Assembly: GCA_965200835.1 (NCBI GenBank)
Contig: OZ241390.1
Span: 2,418,001-2,482,000 of the forward strand
Direction: 5' to 3'
DNA length: 64,000 nucleotides
Source of the DNA: JAPPFW01 sp965200835
GTDB lineage: Bacteria; Actinomycetota; Acidimicrobiia; Spongiisociales; Spongiisociaceae
Shown here: in pieces, positions 22,903-32,200 of the stretch
Position numbering within the stretch: position 1 is the first letter of the stretch
How the letters are laid out: each line of letters starts with the position of its first letter
Program-made: the position numbers and the translations under genes
The notes under the pieces: generated by a model
Told to the model about the DNA's origin: nothing
Databases searched by the model: none
Seen by the model: the letters and a program-made list of their open reading frames with translations, nothing else

Positions 22903-24129
22903 ATGGGAGTACCCAGGCATCGAGATCTAGCACCGGTCGTAGCCCAGGCACGGTTGGTTCTGAAGGAGCTCGACCGCCACGAGATACCGAATGGTCTGGA
23001 AAGGATCGCTGCCCAGACCGGGCCCCGCCTGCCTCGCCCCTTCGAGAATCGCCTAGTGCAGGAGATCGATACCGACGAATGGTTCCGCGGTCGGGTGGCG
23101 GAATCCTTCGAGGGTGAGGTCGATGCGGACGACCCGACCGAGCGGGCCGGGGCGCTCTTTCTCTTCCGGCCGGACGGTTGGGAGAGGAGGCTCGAGGAGA
23201 TCGCGCTGAGAGCTGAGTCGGCTGAGCTGAGGGAACGCGCCGAATCGATGGAACGACGGATCGACGATCTGGAATCCGAACTGGGCAGCTGGAAGGACGA
23301 AGCCAAACAGCTGCGGCGGAAGTTGAGTCGGGAAGCCGTCCAGTGCGGTCGGAGGGTGGCCGAGGCCCGGGACCAGGTGAGGAATAGGCTGGATCGTCGG
23401 ATTGGATCCCTCTCCCGCGATAAACGCCGCCTAGAGGAGCGGCTGGACAAGGTGACCGGGGAACGAGATGAAGCCCGGGAGTACTTGGAGTTCGTCAAGG
23501 GCCACCTGGAGAAGGTACGCAGAGCGGATCGGGCTGGGACAGGACCGGCGCCCGGCATCAACGCCTGGGCGGATCTGGACCCGCTGCAAGCCGCCCGCCT
23601 GCTCGATGATGTCTCGCGAGCCCTGGCCCCGGATGCCAGCTTCACGGATCCCGAGCTATTGCCCGGAACGCCCACCCCATTGCAACTTCCCGATGGGATC
23701 CCACCCGACGCCCGGGCGGTCATCGAGTGGCTCCTGACCATCGATCGTTCTTTCGTGATGCTGGTGGACGGCTACAACGTTGGTTTCCACCTGGACCGGG
23801 AGCGGTTCAACACCCCGGAGATTCGGCATCGCCTGCAGAACGACCTCGTCCGCCTGAAGGGTCAAGCACAGGGCCGGCCCCAGGTCAAGGTGGTCTACGA
23901 CTCGACGCAGACCGGCGACCTAACGTCGGAGTCTGTGCCGGGCGGCATCGAGGTCAGCTTCACGAACGCGGGTCACATAGCCGACGACGAGATCATCCGC
24001 CTGGCGGCTGTCCATGGGAACTCGGCGGTAGTGGTGTCGAGCGATCGAAGAGTAAGGGAGCAAGCCGAGGAGTCCGGCTCCCTGGGAGTCTGGAGCGAAG
24101 CCCTGGCCGCCTGGTGCCTGAACGGGTAG
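22903..24129 (+). CDS. NYN/PIN-fold ribonuclease-like protein (YacP type) with coiled coil
   Basis: A 408-residue cytoplasmic protein. The N-terminal 100 residues resemble a conserved actinobacterial region (PPR-like helices, FRGRVAESFEGEVDADDP). Residues about 105-205 are a highly charged coiled coil (LRERAESMERRIDDLESELGSW onwards). The C-terminal 150 residues are a NYN/PIN-like nuclease domain: SFVMLVDGYNVGF with the first catalytic Asp, KVVYDS, GHIADDEIIRLAA with the paired acidic residues, and AVVVSSDRRVREQA. Relatives include the YacP/Rae1 ribosome-associated mRNA nuclease. I start at ATG 22903 (AAAGGG before it). A TACAAT box at 22890-22895 suggests a very short or absent mRNA leader. 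Confidence 0.8.
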   Translation: MGVPRHRDLAPVVAQARLVLKELDRHEIPNGLERIAAQTGPRLPRPFENRLVQEIDTDEWFRGRVAESFEGEVDADDPTERAGALFLFRPDGWERRLEEIALRAESAELRERAESMERRIDDLESELGSWKDEAKQLRRKLSREAVQCGRRVAEARDQVRNRLDRRIGSLSRDKRRLEERLDKVTGERDEAREYLEFVKGHLEKVRRADRAGTGPAPGINAWADLDPLQAARLLDDVSRALAPDASFTDPELLPGTPTPLQLPDGIPPDARAVIEWLLTIDRSFVMLVDGYNVGFHLDRERFNTPEIRHRLQNDLVRLKGQAQGRPQVKVVYDSTQTGDLTSESVPGGIEVSFTNAGHIADDEIIRLAAVHGNSAVVVSSDRRVREQAEESGSLGVWSEALAAWCLNG

Positions 24130-24169
24130 TCCGGTCGGCGGCCGTGGGTCGACTCGGGACCGAAGACGC

Positions 24170-24391
24170 TTAACCCCGGAAGATCCGTCCCAACAGGTTG
24201 ACGAGCACGGTCAGGACAACGCTCAGCAGCAGCATCGAAGTAACCGGAACGAACACCGCCGACCGTTCCCCAACCCGCCGAAAGTCACCTGGCAGATTCC
24301 CGAACCAGGAAAGCATCCCAAACCGGATAGCCAGGCCAGCCACAATCGCCACCACCCCCGCCAGAACCAGAAAGTTACCGATCTGCTGCAT
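24170..24391 (-). CDS. DUF2905 small membrane protein
   Basis: A 73-residue protein with two membrane helices (FLVLAGVVAIVAGLAIRFG and VFVPVTSMLLLSVVLTVLVNLLG) joined by the conserved WFGNLPGDFRRVGERS loop, the mark of DUF2905. The family is widespread and has no assigned function. It lies 50 bases before ilvD's 3' end in the same orientation and convergent with the NYN gene. Confidence 0.88.
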   Translation of the reverse strand: MQQIGNFLVLAGVVAIVAGLAIRFGMLSWFGNLPGDFRRVGERSAVFVPVTSMLLLSVVLTVLVNLLGRIFRG

Positions 24392-24441
24392 CAGCGTCCC
24401 AGCGTCGACCTACGGATACGGAGTGGTGTAGGGGAACCTGC

Positions 24442-26124
24442 TCAGGCGTCGGTGACGCAGCCTGTGCTGGCGGTGGATACGGTGCGGACGTATTTGGCGA
24501 GGGTGCCGCGGGTGGCTTGGATCGGGGGGGCCTTCCAGGCTTGGCGGCGAGCTTCCAATTCGGTGTCGGGCACTTCCAGTGTGATGGTGCGGGTGGTGGC
24601 GTCTATCGAGATGACGTCACCTTTCTCTACTAGGGCGATGGGGCCGCCTTCTTGGGCTTCGGGGCATACGTGGCCCATGATGAACCCGTGGGAACCGCCG
24701 GAGAACCGGCCGTCGGTGATCAGGGCCACATCCTGACCAAGCCCTGCTCCCATGATGGCCGAGGTGGGGGTCAACATCTCGGGCATGCCCGGACCGCCCT
24801 TGGGGCCTTCGTAACGTATGAGGATCACCGAGCCCGGTCCTATCTCGCCTTGTTCCAAGGCTGCCAGCATCGCTTCCTCACGGTCGTAGGGAAGAGCGGT
24901 ACCGGTGAACGAGGTACCCTCCTTGCCGGTGATCTTGGCAACCGCACCCTCGGGTGCCAGGTTCCCTCGCAGGATCTGGATATGCCCGGTGTCCTTGATC
25001 GGGTCGTCCCAGGGCACGATCACCCGCTGACCCTCCGCCAGATCGGGTAGGTCCGCCAGGTTCTCGGCCATCGTCCGTCCGGTGACCGTGAGGCAGTCGC
25101 CATCGATCACACCTCGCTCGAGCAGCATCCGCAGAACGGCCGGGGTTCCTCCCACCGCGTGTAGATCCGCCATCACATAACGGCCGGACGGCTTCAGATC
25201 GGCCAGGTAGGGAGTTCTGTCGGTGACCGCCTGGAAGTCGTCCATCTCCAACTCTACCTCGGCCGAGTGGGCCATCGCCAGCAGGTGCAGAACGGCGTTG
25301 GTGGACCCGCCTAGGACCATGGTGATCGTCATGGCGTTCTCGAAGGCCGCCCGGGTCATGATGTCCCGCGGGCGGATGTCCTCGCTTAGGAGGCGGTGAA
25401 TAGCCTGGCCTGCCTCCCGGCACTCGTGTGCCTTCTCGTCGGAGGTGGCCGGAGCGGACGAGCTATAGGGGAGTGACATGCCCAGCGCTTCGATGGCCAC
25501 CGCCATCGTGTTGGCGGTATACATCCCACCGCAAGCACCCGCCCCCGGGCAGGCGTTGCGCACGATGTCGAGGCGGTCCTCCTCCTCCAGCCGACCAGCC
25601 AGGAACTCGCCGTAGGACTGGAAGGCCGAGACGATGTCGATCGGTCGGCCACGCCGATCGGATCCCGGCTGGATAGTGCCGCCGTAGATCATCAGTGCAG
25701 GCCGGTTCAGGCGGGCCATGGCCATCACCGAGCCGGGCATGTTCTTGTCGCAACCCGGTATCGAGATGTTGGCGTCGTACCACTGGGCGCTCATCACGGT
25801 CTCGATGGAGTCGGCGATCAGATCACGCGACTGGAGGGAGAACGACATGCCCTCGGTTCCCATCGACATTCCATCCGAGACGCCGATTGTGTTGAAGCGC
25901 ATACCCACCAATCCGACCCGGTCCACCCCCTCTTTCGACAGGGCGGCCAGATCGTTGAGATGCATGTTGCAGTTGTTACCTTCGTACCACATCGAGGCGA
26001 TACCCACCTGGGCCTTTCCCATGTCGGCCGGCGTCAAGCCGGTGGCGTAGAGCATCGCCTGGGAGCCACCCTGCGATCGTTCCTGCGTGATACGTCTGCT
26101 GATGCGGTTCATCGATCGGGACAT
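24442..26124 (-). CDS. ilvD: Dihydroxy-acid dehydratase
   Basis: IlvD converts dihydroxy acids to 2-oxo acids in valine, isoleucine and leucine synthesis, using an Fe-S cluster. The 560-residue protein has WYEGNNCNMHLNDLA (cluster Cys), ISIPGCDKNMPGSVMAMARLNRP (cluster Cys and carbamylated-Lys region), ACPGAGACGGMYTANTM (third Cys), MVLGGSTNAVLHLLA and TDGRFSGGSHGFIMGHVCPEA. It is a single gene apart from the ilvB-leuB unit. TATATC lies eight bases before the ATG in the minus orientation, so a leaderless transcript is possible. Confidence 0.96.
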   Translation of the reverse strand: MSRSMNRISRRITQERSQGGSQAMLYATGLTPADMGKAQVGIASMWYEGNNCNMHLNDLAALSKEGVDRVGLVGMRFNTIGVSDGMSMGTEGMSFSLQSRDLIADSIETVMSAQWYDANISIPGCDKNMPGSVMAMARLNRPALMIYGGTIQPGSDRRGRPIDIVSAFQSYGEFLAGRLEEEDRLDIVRNACPGAGACGGMYTANTMAVAIEALGMSLPYSSSAPATSDEKAHECREAGQAIHRLLSEDIRPRDIMTRAAFENAMTITMVLGGSTNAVLHLLAMAHSAEVELEMDDFQAVTDRTPYLADLKPSGRYVMADLHAVGGTPAVLRMLLERGVIDGDCLTVTGRTMAENLADLPDLAEGQRVIVPWDDPIKDTGHIQILRGNLAPEGAVAKITGKEGTSFTGTALPYDREEAMLAALEQGEIGPGSVILIRYEGPKGGPGMPEMLTPTSAIMGAGLGQDVALITDGRFSGGSHGFIMGHVCPEAQEGGPIALVEKGDVISIDATTRTITLEVPDTELEARRQAWKAPPIQATRGTLAKYVRTVSTASTGCVTDA

Positions 26125-26347
26125 GGCTCAATGATATAGGGTCGGCGCGACCTGGCGCCCGTCGGCCTGGGCGGGCCGTCGCGGCGGGCTGCCAGAGCGT
26201 AGGTGAGTCGGGGAAATTTGTCCGATCACATCCACCCGGGTAGCTGGAGGGTTGTCGAGGCCGCTCCGGTACCCTCGGCCGAATGGATCATCGACTCGCC
26301 GCTGCCTCCGACAGGCACAAGGTCTCGAGTAGTGCCGGGGTCATTGG

Positions 26348-27205
26348 ATGGCTGATCCACGATCCAGCCGGGCCGCCTTGCTGATCGTCAGCGATGTCCA
26401 TGCAGCCTTCGCCGAGCTGGCCCGGGTTGCCTCGCTCGGCGAGCCCCTCCTAGTGCTCGGGGACCTGCTCAACTTCGTGGACTACCGGACCGGGGCCGGG
26501 ATCGCGGCGGACGTCTACGGCCGGCAACATGCCCGGGAGTTCATCCAGAACCGCAAGGTGGGGGACTGGCAGGCCAACCGCCGCCTGTGGCGCCGGACGG
26601 TGGCCGGCCGGGCCGAGGAGCTGGCTGCCCGCACCCGCCAAGCAGTCCTCCACCAGTACGCCTCCGCCAGGCGGGCACTGGCAGGAGCGGAGACCTACGT
26701 CATCTACGGGAACGTCGACTGGCCTGACGAGATGCACGCCTCCCTAGCCGGGGTGGCGAACCTGGTGGACGGTCAGGTGGTAGAGATCGAGGGCCACTCG
26801 GTGGGCTTCGCCGGGGGCGGGGTTCCCACTCTGGCGAATGCGCGCGGCGAGGTGTCACACGAGCGGATGGCCGCCAAGCTGGAAGCTCTCGGGGAGGTGG
26901 ACATCCTCTGCACCCATGTACCGCCGTCAGTAGCTCCCCTTCACCGGGACGTGATAACCGGCAGTGCGGAGAGATCCTCACCCGTAGTGCTGGACTACCT
27001 GCTGAAGTACCGGCCTCGTTATCACTACTTCGGTGACATCCACCAGCCGCAGGCCTCCTCCTGGAAAGTCGGGCGGACGGTCTGCCGCAATGTGGGCTAC
27101 TTCCGGGCCACTGCCCGGCCGGTCAGGCATCCCGCCGGGGAGGATGCTGGGCTGTTCGAGCGGCGGGTCGAGCCACCGCCGGCCGATGGCGTTTCCGGGT
27201 CCTGA
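26348..27205 (+). CDS. Calcineurin-like metallophosphoesterase
   Basis: A 285-residue metallophosphoesterase. Metal-binding motifs are visible: LLIVSDVHA (D-x-H), VLGDLLNF (GD), YVIYGNVDW (GNxD), DILCTHVPPS (GH-like TH) and YHYFGDIHQP (second G-D-x-H). The middle 60 residues (RQHAREFIQNRKVGDW onwards) are a helical insertion. Substrate unknown; it does not closely match the cAMP, UDP-diacylglucosamine or Mre11 groups. Its 3' end overlaps the helicase start by 20 bases, so both are probably co-transcribed. Confidence 0.85.
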   Translation: MADPRSSRAALLIVSDVHAAFAELARVASLGEPLLVLGDLLNFVDYRTGAGIAADVYGRQHAREFIQNRKVGDWQANRRLWRRTVAGRAEELAARTRQAVLHQYASARRALAGAETYVIYGNVDWPDEMHASLAGVANLVDGQVVEIEGHSVGFAGGGVPTLANARGEVSHERMAAKLEALGEVDILCTHVPPSVAPLHRDVITGSAERSSPVVLDYLLKYRPRYHYFGDIHQPQASSWKVGRTVCRNVGYFRATARPVRHPAGEDAGLFERRVEPPPADGVSGS

Positions 27206-29864
27206 CCTGCTGGGCCGGGGAGCGGTCATCGCTCCCGGATCCCCGCAGCCGTTCGACGATGGGGAAGTGATCGCCGTCGGAGCGGCGGAGCTTGCCGACG
27301 CCCAACGGCTCGGCCGGATCGTGGAGCGTCTCTACCGCGCTTGGGTGGCCCGGCGGCGGGTCACCGTGGAGCTGGGGGTACACCAGAACGAACTTCGCCG
27401 GCCGGAGACCGAGCTACGTCCTCTCTGGGAGCTGGGACCGGCCTTCACGTTGCTGCGCGACCGGCTGCATCATCTCGTCTGGGCCAACAACTGGGACCTC
27501 CGGGGGCAGGCTCCGGTGTGGTGGTGGGCCCATAAGGCCGCCGCGCTGGGAGCGAATGTCGGTGGCCGGGCCGACCTGGTACGACCGGACGGAAGGGAGG
27601 TCTGGGTGGATGGGGGACCCCGGGAGCCGCTGGATATTGCGGTGGTCCACGCCGATTCGGTGGAGTCTGGAAGGCTGGCGGTTGCTGCCCCACCCAGCTC
27701 TGTTACCGATGACGATCTGGCTCCTGACCAGCAGGCGGCCGTCCTCCACCGGCGCGGTCCAGCCCGGATCATCGCGCCGGCCGGATCGGGCAAGACCCGG
27801 ACCCTCAATGCCCGGTTGGTCCATCTGGTCGACCGGCGCCGGATCGAACCGTGGTTGGTGACGGCGGTGGCCTACAACAATCGAGCGGCGGCGGAGATGC
27901 GAGCCAGGTTGGGAAGGGACGAGCTGCACATTCGGACCATCCACTCGCTGGGATGGCGCATCCTCCGCCAGGCCCGACCGGGGGTGGTACTGCTCGACGA
28001 CCGGGCCGTCAGAGCCCGGCTCCACCCGCTGATCCCGGCCAGGCCCCGTCCCGATACCGACATCATCGGTCCGTACATCGAGGCGATGAGCGACATCCGG
28101 ATTGCGCTGCGGGATCCGGAGCAGGTCGAGGAAGAACGGGATGATGTTCCCGATCTAGGGGGGGTCTTCGATCGTTACCGGGAGGCTCTCGACGTCCGCA
28201 ACGAGGCGGATCACGACGAGCAGATCTACGCCGCCATCGAGCAGATGCTCGCCCAGCCGGATCTCCGGAAGGAGTGGCAGCGCCGTTGCCGTTACATGCT
28301 GGTGGACGAGTTCCAGGACCTGACACCTGCCTACCTGCTACTGATCCGACTACTGGCCTCTCCCGGCCTGCAGGTGTTCGGCGTGGGTGATGACGACCAG
28401 ACCATCTACGGGTATTCGGGGGCCGATCCTGACTTCCTGGTGGGCTTCGACCAGTTCTTCCCGGGAGCCGCCGAGCATGCCCTCGAGGTCAACTATCGCT
28501 CCCCCGAGCAGGTGGTGAAAGCAGCTTCTCTGCTGCTGGGGGTGAACCGTCGGCGGGTGTCCAAGGTGATCCGGGCGGACGCCCGGACCGATCCCGAGGG
28601 ACTACGAACCATCGAGTCGCCCGGTTCCCGCCTGACCTCCGATACGGTCGAGGTGATTCTCGGGTGGTTGGCCGCGGGGGTGTCCGCCCGCGACATTGCT
28701 GTGCTGGCCCGGGTCAACTCGGCGCTGCTCCCGGTGCTGGCGGCGCTGTCCGAGTCCGACGTACCGGTCAGGTCGAGAGTGGCGGGAGGGCTCCTGAACC
28801 GGACGGTCATGCAAGCAGCCCTGGCCTGGCTACGCCTGGCCGGCGAGCCGGATGCCATGTGGAGACAGGACCTGCTGCTCGCCGCCCGCCGGCCCTCGCG
28901 CCGGATCAATCGCCTCTCCGCCCGGCTACTGGGGGCCAACCGTCCGCATACTCTCGACGATCTGGTCCGATTGGGTCGGTTCTTGGATGAGCGGCAGGCC
29001 AGGGCCTGGTCCGGCTGGGTCGACGATCTGACCCGGATGGCGGAGATTGGCAGGGAAGGCAGGTCAGAGCCGGTGCTGGACACCTTGATCGAGGTGGTGG
29101 GACTGGCCGGGGCGGCGGGGCTGCTCGACCGCGGTCGGACCCGGGTGGATCGAGCCGCTCACTCCGACGACCTCGTGGCGCTGCGCCGTACCGCGAATGT
29201 CTATCAGGATCTGGCAACGTTCGAGGAGCGGATCCGTGCTCTCCTCAACAGCCATGTGGCTGAGTCGGATCGTCCGGGGGCGGGCGTGACGCTATCGACC
29301 GTCCACCGCGTGAAGGGCCTGGAGTGGGATCGGGTGGTGGTGTTCGGAGTCGACGAGGGATTGATGCCCCATGACCTGGCCGGGGATATCGAGGAGGAGC
29401 GCCGGGTACTCCATGTGGCCATAACCAGGGGCCGATCCAAGGTGGTGGTGGTAGCTGACTCCGCGCGGCCCTCTCGGTTTCTGGCCGAACTCAGAGGTGA
29501 GAAACCCCAGAAGAAGGAGTCCCGTGAAGGAACGTTCCATGAGCCAGCCGCTCGAGCAGCGCGGACCTCCGCCAAGGCGGAGACCTCCGAAGCACCGGTT
29601 CCGGTAGACGAGGAGCTGCTGGCCCGGTTGAAGGCTTGGCGGCTCGAGGTGGCCAAGGAACGAGCGGTGCCGGCTTTTGTGGTGTTCTGGGACAGGACGC
29701 TGGAGGAGATCGCCCGGACCCTTCCTCGCACCGAGGGGGAATTGCTGGAGGTGCAGGGGATCGGTCCTTCCAAACTGGACGACTACGGCGAGGAAGTGCT
29801 CGAACTGGTCCGGGCGGCTACCGGTCCCGCCCGGACTGGTGACCGGCGGGCTCGACCCGCATGA
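27186..29864 (+). CDS. UvrD/Rep-family (SF1A) DNA helicase with HRDC domain
   Basis: An 892-residue helicase unwinding DNA 3' to 5' in repair. A 175-residue N-terminal region (WWWAHKAAALGANVGGRADLV) seen in some actinobacterial homologues precedes the motor: Q-motif LAPDQQAAVLHRRG, Walker A APAGSGKTRTL, Walker B MLVDEFQDLTP, motif III GDDDQTIYGYSGA, motif IV NYRSPEQV, motif V LSTVHRVKGLEWDRV and motif VI RRVLHVAITRGRSK. After a linker, residues about 800-880 form an HRDC domain (ELLARLKAWRLEVAKERAVPAFVVF), as in mycobacterial UvrD2. The ATG at 27186 is chosen because the N-terminal family homology begins there. Confidence 0.9.
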   Translation: MAFPGPDLLGRGAVIAPGSPQPFDDGEVIAVGAAELADAQRLGRIVERLYRAWVARRRVTVELGVHQNELRRPETELRPLWELGPAFTLLRDRLHHLVWANNWDLRGQAPVWWWAHKAAALGANVGGRADLVRPDGREVWVDGGPREPLDIAVVHADSVESGRLAVAAPPSSVTDDDLAPDQQAAVLHRRGPARIIAPAGSGKTRTLNARLVHLVDRRRIEPWLVTAVAYNNRAAAEMRARLGRDELHIRTIHSLGWRILRQARPGVVLLDDRAVRARLHPLIPARPRPDTDIIGPYIEAMSDIRIALRDPEQVEEERDDVPDLGGVFDRYREALDVRNEADHDEQIYAAIEQMLAQPDLRKEWQRRCRYMLVDEFQDLTPAYLLLIRLLASPGLQVFGVGDDDQTIYGYSGADPDFLVGFDQFFPGAAEHALEVNYRSPEQVVKAASLLLGVNRRRVSKVIRADARTDPEGLRTIESPGSRLTSDTVEVILGWLAAGVSARDIAVLARVNSALLPVLAALSESDVPVRSRVAGGLLNRTVMQAALAWLRLAGEPDAMWRQDLLLAARRPSRRINRLSARLLGANRPHTLDDLVRLGRFLDERQARAWSGWVDDLTRMAEIGREGRSEPVLDTLIEVVGLAGAAGLLDRGRTRVDRAAHSDDLVALRRTANVYQDLATFEERIRALLNSHVAESDRPGAGVTLSTVHRVKGLEWDRVVVFGVDEGLMPHDLAGDIEEERRVLHVAITRGRSKVVVVADSARPSRFLAELRGEKPQKKESREGTFHEPAARAARTSAKAETSEAPVPVDEELLARLKAWRLEVAKERAVPAFVVFWDRTLEEIARTLPRTEGELLEVQGIGPSKLDDYGEEVLELVRAATGPARTGDRRARPA

Positions 29865-29946
29865 CCGGCTCAGTGCCGAGCGCAACCCATATCAGTTAAC
29901 TACCCTGAGCCATCCTGAGTGGATTGGTAGAGGACCGGAGAACACG

Positions 29947-30390
29947 GTGGCGGAGTCGACCATCCGTACGATCGAGATCGATGGCTCACCGGAGGAGTGC
30001 TTCGAGGTAGCAGCCGACCTGGGCTCCTATCCCGATTGGGCAACCGAGGTGCGGCGGGTCGAGATCCATGGCCGGGACCCGGACGGGAGGCCGGACCGGG
30101 CCACCCTGGTGGTCGACGCCATGATCAAGCAGGTCACCACCACCTTCCGGTACCGCTACCAGTATCCCAAGCGGCTGTCATGGAGCGCGGAACCGGGCAA
30201 GGACATTCTGGAACTCGAGGGATCCTACGAGTTCCACCCGGTCGAGGGCCGCACTTCGGTCGTTTATGCGCTGCGGGTGGTGCCCAACTTCCAGATTCCC
30301 GGGTTCTTGAGAAACCAGGCCGAGAAACGACTGGTCGGGACCGCCCTGCGTGGCCTACGCAAGGCAGTCGAGGAACGCACGTCCCGCTAG
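29947..30390 (+). CDS. SRPBCC (START/cyclase-dehydrase-like) protein
   Basis: A 147-residue protein of the polyketide cyclase/START fold: IRTIEIDGSPEECFEVAADLGSYPDWATEVRRVEI at the N-terminus, then alternating strands (YRYQYPKRLSWSAEPGKDILELEGSYEF) and a C-terminal helix (EKRLVGTALRGLRKAVEER). These proteins form a hydrophobic pocket for lipid or polyketide-like ligands; actinobacterial versions of this size are uncharacterised. The GTG start at 29947 has GGAG eleven bases before it and gives the family's usual N-terminus. Confidence 0.82.
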   Translation: MAESTIRTIEIDGSPEECFEVAADLGSYPDWATEVRRVEIHGRDPDGRPDRATLVVDAMIKQVTTTFRYRYQYPKRLSWSAEPGKDILELEGSYEFHPVEGRTSVVYALRVVPNFQIPGFLRNQAEKRLVGTALRGLRKAVEERTSR

Positions 30391-30437
30391 GCAGGCCCGA
30401 TCGGGCAGGCTTTCCCATGTTAAAGGGTCCGGACGCG

Positions 30438-30468
30438 CCCGTTCCGGCGCAGAGGGCGCCGGAACGGG
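30438..30468. terminator. GC-rich inverted repeat between convergent genes
   Basis: CCCGTTCCGGCGC (30438-30450) and GCGCCGGAACGGG (30456-30468) pair perfectly with a 5-base loop. It lies between the 3' ends of the SRPBCC and Hsp20 genes and could end transcription from both sides. There is no T-run, so it would be an atypical or Rho-assisted terminator. Confidence 0.55.
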
Positions 30469-30545
30469 ATGTGGCGGACTTGCGATAGGGGGAGGAGGGA
30501 GGCAGCGACCCTATCGCTTTGTCCGGCCGCTTGCGGATTGGGCGT

Positions 30546-30998
30546 CTAGGAGCGAGTGGCTTCGATGGCGATGGCCCTCGGGAGCACTTCGGGCCGCTTC
30601 TGCAGGACCACCTCCAGGATCCCGTCACGAAGAGTTGCCTGGACGGCTTCGGGGTCGAAGTGCTCGCCGACCCGGATCGACCGGGTGAAGCTGCCGTCGA
30701 CGATCTCCTGGAGCCGGTAGGCCGCTTCCTCTGGCAGGTCCGCCGAGCGTTCGCCCTTCACGGTGAGGAGATTGTCGTCCAGCGTGACCTCGAGATCCTC
30801 CAAGCGGAAGCCTGCCACCTCGTAGCGGACGGTGAGCGCCTCGCCGGTCTCCACGATGTCCACCCTGGGGAGCCAGACCTGGTGGCCGCTCCGTCCATCC
30901 CGGAACCCGAACCGGACTCCACCGGGTCGAGGAAGCGTGTCGAGCAGCGCATCCACATCGTCGACGAATCTGAAGGGTCTGGTACGTATCAGGTGCAT
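30546..30998 (-). CDS. Hsp20-family small heat-shock protein
   Basis: A 150-residue holdase chaperone. The alpha-crystallin domain spans about residues 45-140: WLPRVDIVETGEALTVRYEVAGFRLEDLEVTLDDNLLTVKGER, then SFTRSIRVGEHFDPEAVQATLRDGILEVVLQKRPE, ending in the A-x-x-x-n-G-v-L motif. The start at 30998 is preceded by AAAGG and gives the typical MHLIRTRPF N-terminus; an ATG at 31088 would add 30 residues. The protein forms oligomers that hold unfolding proteins. No HAIR-type repressor repeat was seen upstream. Confidence 0.9.
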   Translation of the reverse strand: MHLIRTRPFRFVDDVDALLDTLPRPGGVRFGFRDGRSGHQVWLPRVDIVETGEALTVRYEVAGFRLEDLEVTLDDNLLTVKGERSADLPEEAAYRLQEIVDGSFTRSIRVGEHFDPEAVQATLRDGILEVVLQKRPEVLPRAIAIEATRS

Positions 30999-31246
30999 TT
31001 CATGCCTTTCTCGGTTGGTCTGCCGTGCCGTGGTGAACTTCCCACCACGTTCGCAGGCAGTCATATAATCTAAGGCCTCTACACTCATATTTATTCCATC
31101 TTTCTTGCGCGGTGTGGTTTCTATCACCAATGCGGTCGGACCTGAGGCTTCGGTTCTAATCGGCTTATGGCATCCTCCGATTTCCTAACTGCCTCGGTTG
31201 CCGGTGCAGGTAGAAACTCGCGACATGTGCTAGACACGTGATGGTG

Positions 31247-32200
31247 ATGAGCCATGAGATGGCAGACGACCGCGATCTGACCCTCGGGATCGATCTGGGC
31301 GGGACCAAGATGGCGGTGGCTCAGGTGGATGCCGCCGGGCGGATAGCAGAGTCCGTGTCGATCCCCCGTCCGGCCACCGCGCAGGAGATGGAGACCGTTC
31401 CGGTCGATGTAGCCAGATCGATGCTGACCCCGACTGTGAGGGCGATCGGGATCGGCGCGGCCGGTCTGGTCCGGGCGGACAAAGGCGTACTGGTCTGGGG
31501 TCCCAACGTCGAGGGCCATGAGGTGGCCTTCCGCGAGATATTCGAACGGGACCTGGGCCTGCCCGCGGTGGTGGACAACGATGCGAACCTGGCAGGCCTG
31601 GCAGAAGTACGGGCGGGGGTCGCTTCCGGCTACCGCTATGTCTGCATGATCACCCTCGGTACCGGGATCGGGGGAAGCTGGATGATCGACGGCCGGCCCT
31701 ACCGCGGAAGGGCATTCGCCGGTGAGATAGGTCATATGCCGGTGGATGCGGGCGGACCGCTCTGCACCTGTGGGCAGCGGGGTTGCTGGGAGACGTTCGC
31801 CTCGGGCCGGAGGCTCGATCAGATGGCCCGGGACATCGTTGCTACCCGACCAAACGGCCGGGTAGCCGAGCTGGCCGAAGGTGAGGTTCCCCGCGGTTAC
31901 CACCTGACCCGAGCAGCCATGGAGCAGGACCATGACGCGGTCGAGGCCCTCCACGAGATGGCTTGGTGGCTGGGGTTGGGCATCGCCGGGCTGGTGGCTG
32001 CTTTCGATCCGGAGGTGGTGGTGATCGGTGGGGGAGTGGCCAGCGCCGGGGAGCTGTTCGTCGGTCGGCTCAGGACCGCCATGGCCGAGTGTCTGGAGGG
32101 ATCCGACCACCGGGAACCCACTCCGGTGGTGTGTGGTGCCCTGGGGGAGAACGCCGGCGTGATCGGAGCCGGGTTGTATGCCAGGGAGTGCTTGCTGTGA
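31247..32200 (+). CDS. ROK-family sugar kinase, glucokinase-like
   Basis: A ROK protein of about 317 residues: LTLGIDLGGTKMAVAQVDAAG (phosphate-1), NDANLAGLAEVRAG, ITLGTGIGGSWMIDGRPYRG, FAGEIGHMPVD and the zinc/ROK signature CTCGQRGCWETFASG. The NDAN, GTGIGG and EIGH set matches kinases rather than ROK repressors, and no N-terminal helix-turn-helix is present. Glucose is the likely substrate, but this is inference. The start is uncertain: GTG 31238, ATG 31247 and ATG 31259 are all in frame without a clear ribosome-binding site. Its stop overlaps the DUF1232 gene start as GTGA. Confidence 0.86.
   Translation: MSHEMADDRDLTLGIDLGGTKMAVAQVDAAGRIAESVSIPRPATAQEMETVPVDVARSMLTPTVRAIGIGAAGLVRADKGVLVWGPNVEGHEVAFREIFERDLGLPAVVDNDANLAGLAEVRAGVASGYRYVCMITLGTGIGGSWMIDGRPYRGRAFAGEIGHMPVDAGGPLCTCGQRGCWETFASGRRLDQMARDIVATRPNGRVAELAEGEVPRGYHLTRAAMEQDHDAVEALHEMAWWLGLGIAGLVAAFDPEVVVIGGGVASAGELFVGRLRTAMAECLEGSDHREPTPVVCGALGENAGVIGAGLYARECLL

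Noticed and set aside
30999..31246. HspR/HAIR or CIRCE-type operator in front of hsp20
   Set aside because: No CTTGAGT-N7-ACTCAAG or CIRCE-like inverted repeat was found.
31124..32110. 328-residue minus-strand open frame opposite the ROK kinase
   Set aside because: No domain, shadow composition; the ROK kinase motifs lie on the plus strand.
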